Below are positions 63,978 through 64,000 of a DNA stretch of 64,000 nt, in pieces. The notes below the pieces were generated by a model. It was given only the letters and a program-made list of their open reading frames with translations. It had not been told where the DNA came from and ran no database searches. Each line of letters begins with the position of its first letter. Positions within the stretch are counted from its first letter, which is position 1. Origin of the DNA: Alkalimarinus alittae (GTDB lineage: Bacteria > Pseudomonadota > Gammaproteobacteria > Pseudomonadales > Oleiphilaceae); assembly GCF_026016465.1 (NCBI RefSeq), contig NZ_CP100390.1, positions 1,402,001 through 1,466,000 of the forward strand. Direction: 5' to 3'. The translations under genes and the position numbers were made by a program.

Positions 63978-64000
63978 TTATTCAAAAATAAATCGCAGCT

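Overview
The window reads as a contiguous piece of a gammaproteobacterial chromosome. The housekeeping blocks rpoS, rsxABCDGE-nth, metG-mrp, dcd, avtA and yajQ are typical of marine Oceanospirillales/Alteromonadales-type genomes (Marinobacter or Oleiphilus relatives). GC content looks moderate. Acyl-CoA dehydrogenases, an alpha-methylacyl-CoA racemase, an alkyl-DHAP-synthase-like flavoenzyme and many c-di-GMP and two-component genes suggest a lipid- or hydrocarbon-using, surface-responsive marine bacterium. The genus is inference only.

Layout. 1-5.3 kb: the 3' part of rpoS, a secreted chalcone-isomerase-like protein, the molybdate transporter modABC and a lipid A acyltransferase. 5.4-12.7 kb: a phosphoribosyltransferase, then the minus-strand electron-transport operon rsxABCDGE ending in nth. 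12.9-16.4 kb: metG and mrp (apbC), divergent. 16.5-21.5 kb: a compact C-family (cbb3-like) oxidase operon, ccoN-ccoO-cytochrome c-ccoI, with a CcoS-like segment fused to CcoN and an FNR/Anr-type box upstream. 21.8-28.8 kb: an outer-membrane protein, fetAB, dcd, an MFS transporter, a class II aldolase-like protein, a DUF416 protein and avtA. 28.8-36.3 kb: a DgcZ-like zinc-sensing diguanylate cyclase, a methyltransferase, a hexose-6-phosphate mutarotase, a MATE exporter, an HDOD protein, trhO and two small unknown proteins.

36.5-49.2 kb is dominated by signalling. There is a four-gene block (two histidine kinases, a receiver with degenerate HD-GYP, a receiver-coil protein), a GGDEF protein, two acyl-CoA dehydrogenases, and a second trio (a small kinase, a receiver-TPR protein and a membrane-tethered receiver). 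49.4-51.6 kb holds a lipoprotein, a double cupin and a MaoC-like hydratase. 51.6-52.1 kb is an initiator-tRNA array: two intact tRNA-fMet genes, a rearranged third copy, and a duplicated terminator. 52.3-61.8 kb holds a DUF484-like GGDEF protein and two paralogous AraC-type regulators. Each regulator is divergent from a lipid-related unit: an AMACR-type racemase in one case, and a translationally coupled operon of AGPS-like oxidase, GlpD-like dehydrogenase and FGGY kinase in the other. 62.1-64 kb: a receiver with a dead GGDEF domain that keeps its I-site, a MITE-like nested inverted repeat, and yajQ.

Together the genes cover membrane electron transport (Rsx, low-oxygen terminal oxidase), metal and molybdate transport, acyl-CoA and possible ether-lipid metabolism, and several c-di-GMP inputs and outputs. 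The most unusual items are the CcoS-CcoN fusion oxidase, the AGPS/GlpD/FGGY operon, the two orphan signalling modules, the degenerate GGDEF and HD-GYP proteins, and the decaying tRNA-fMet copy.
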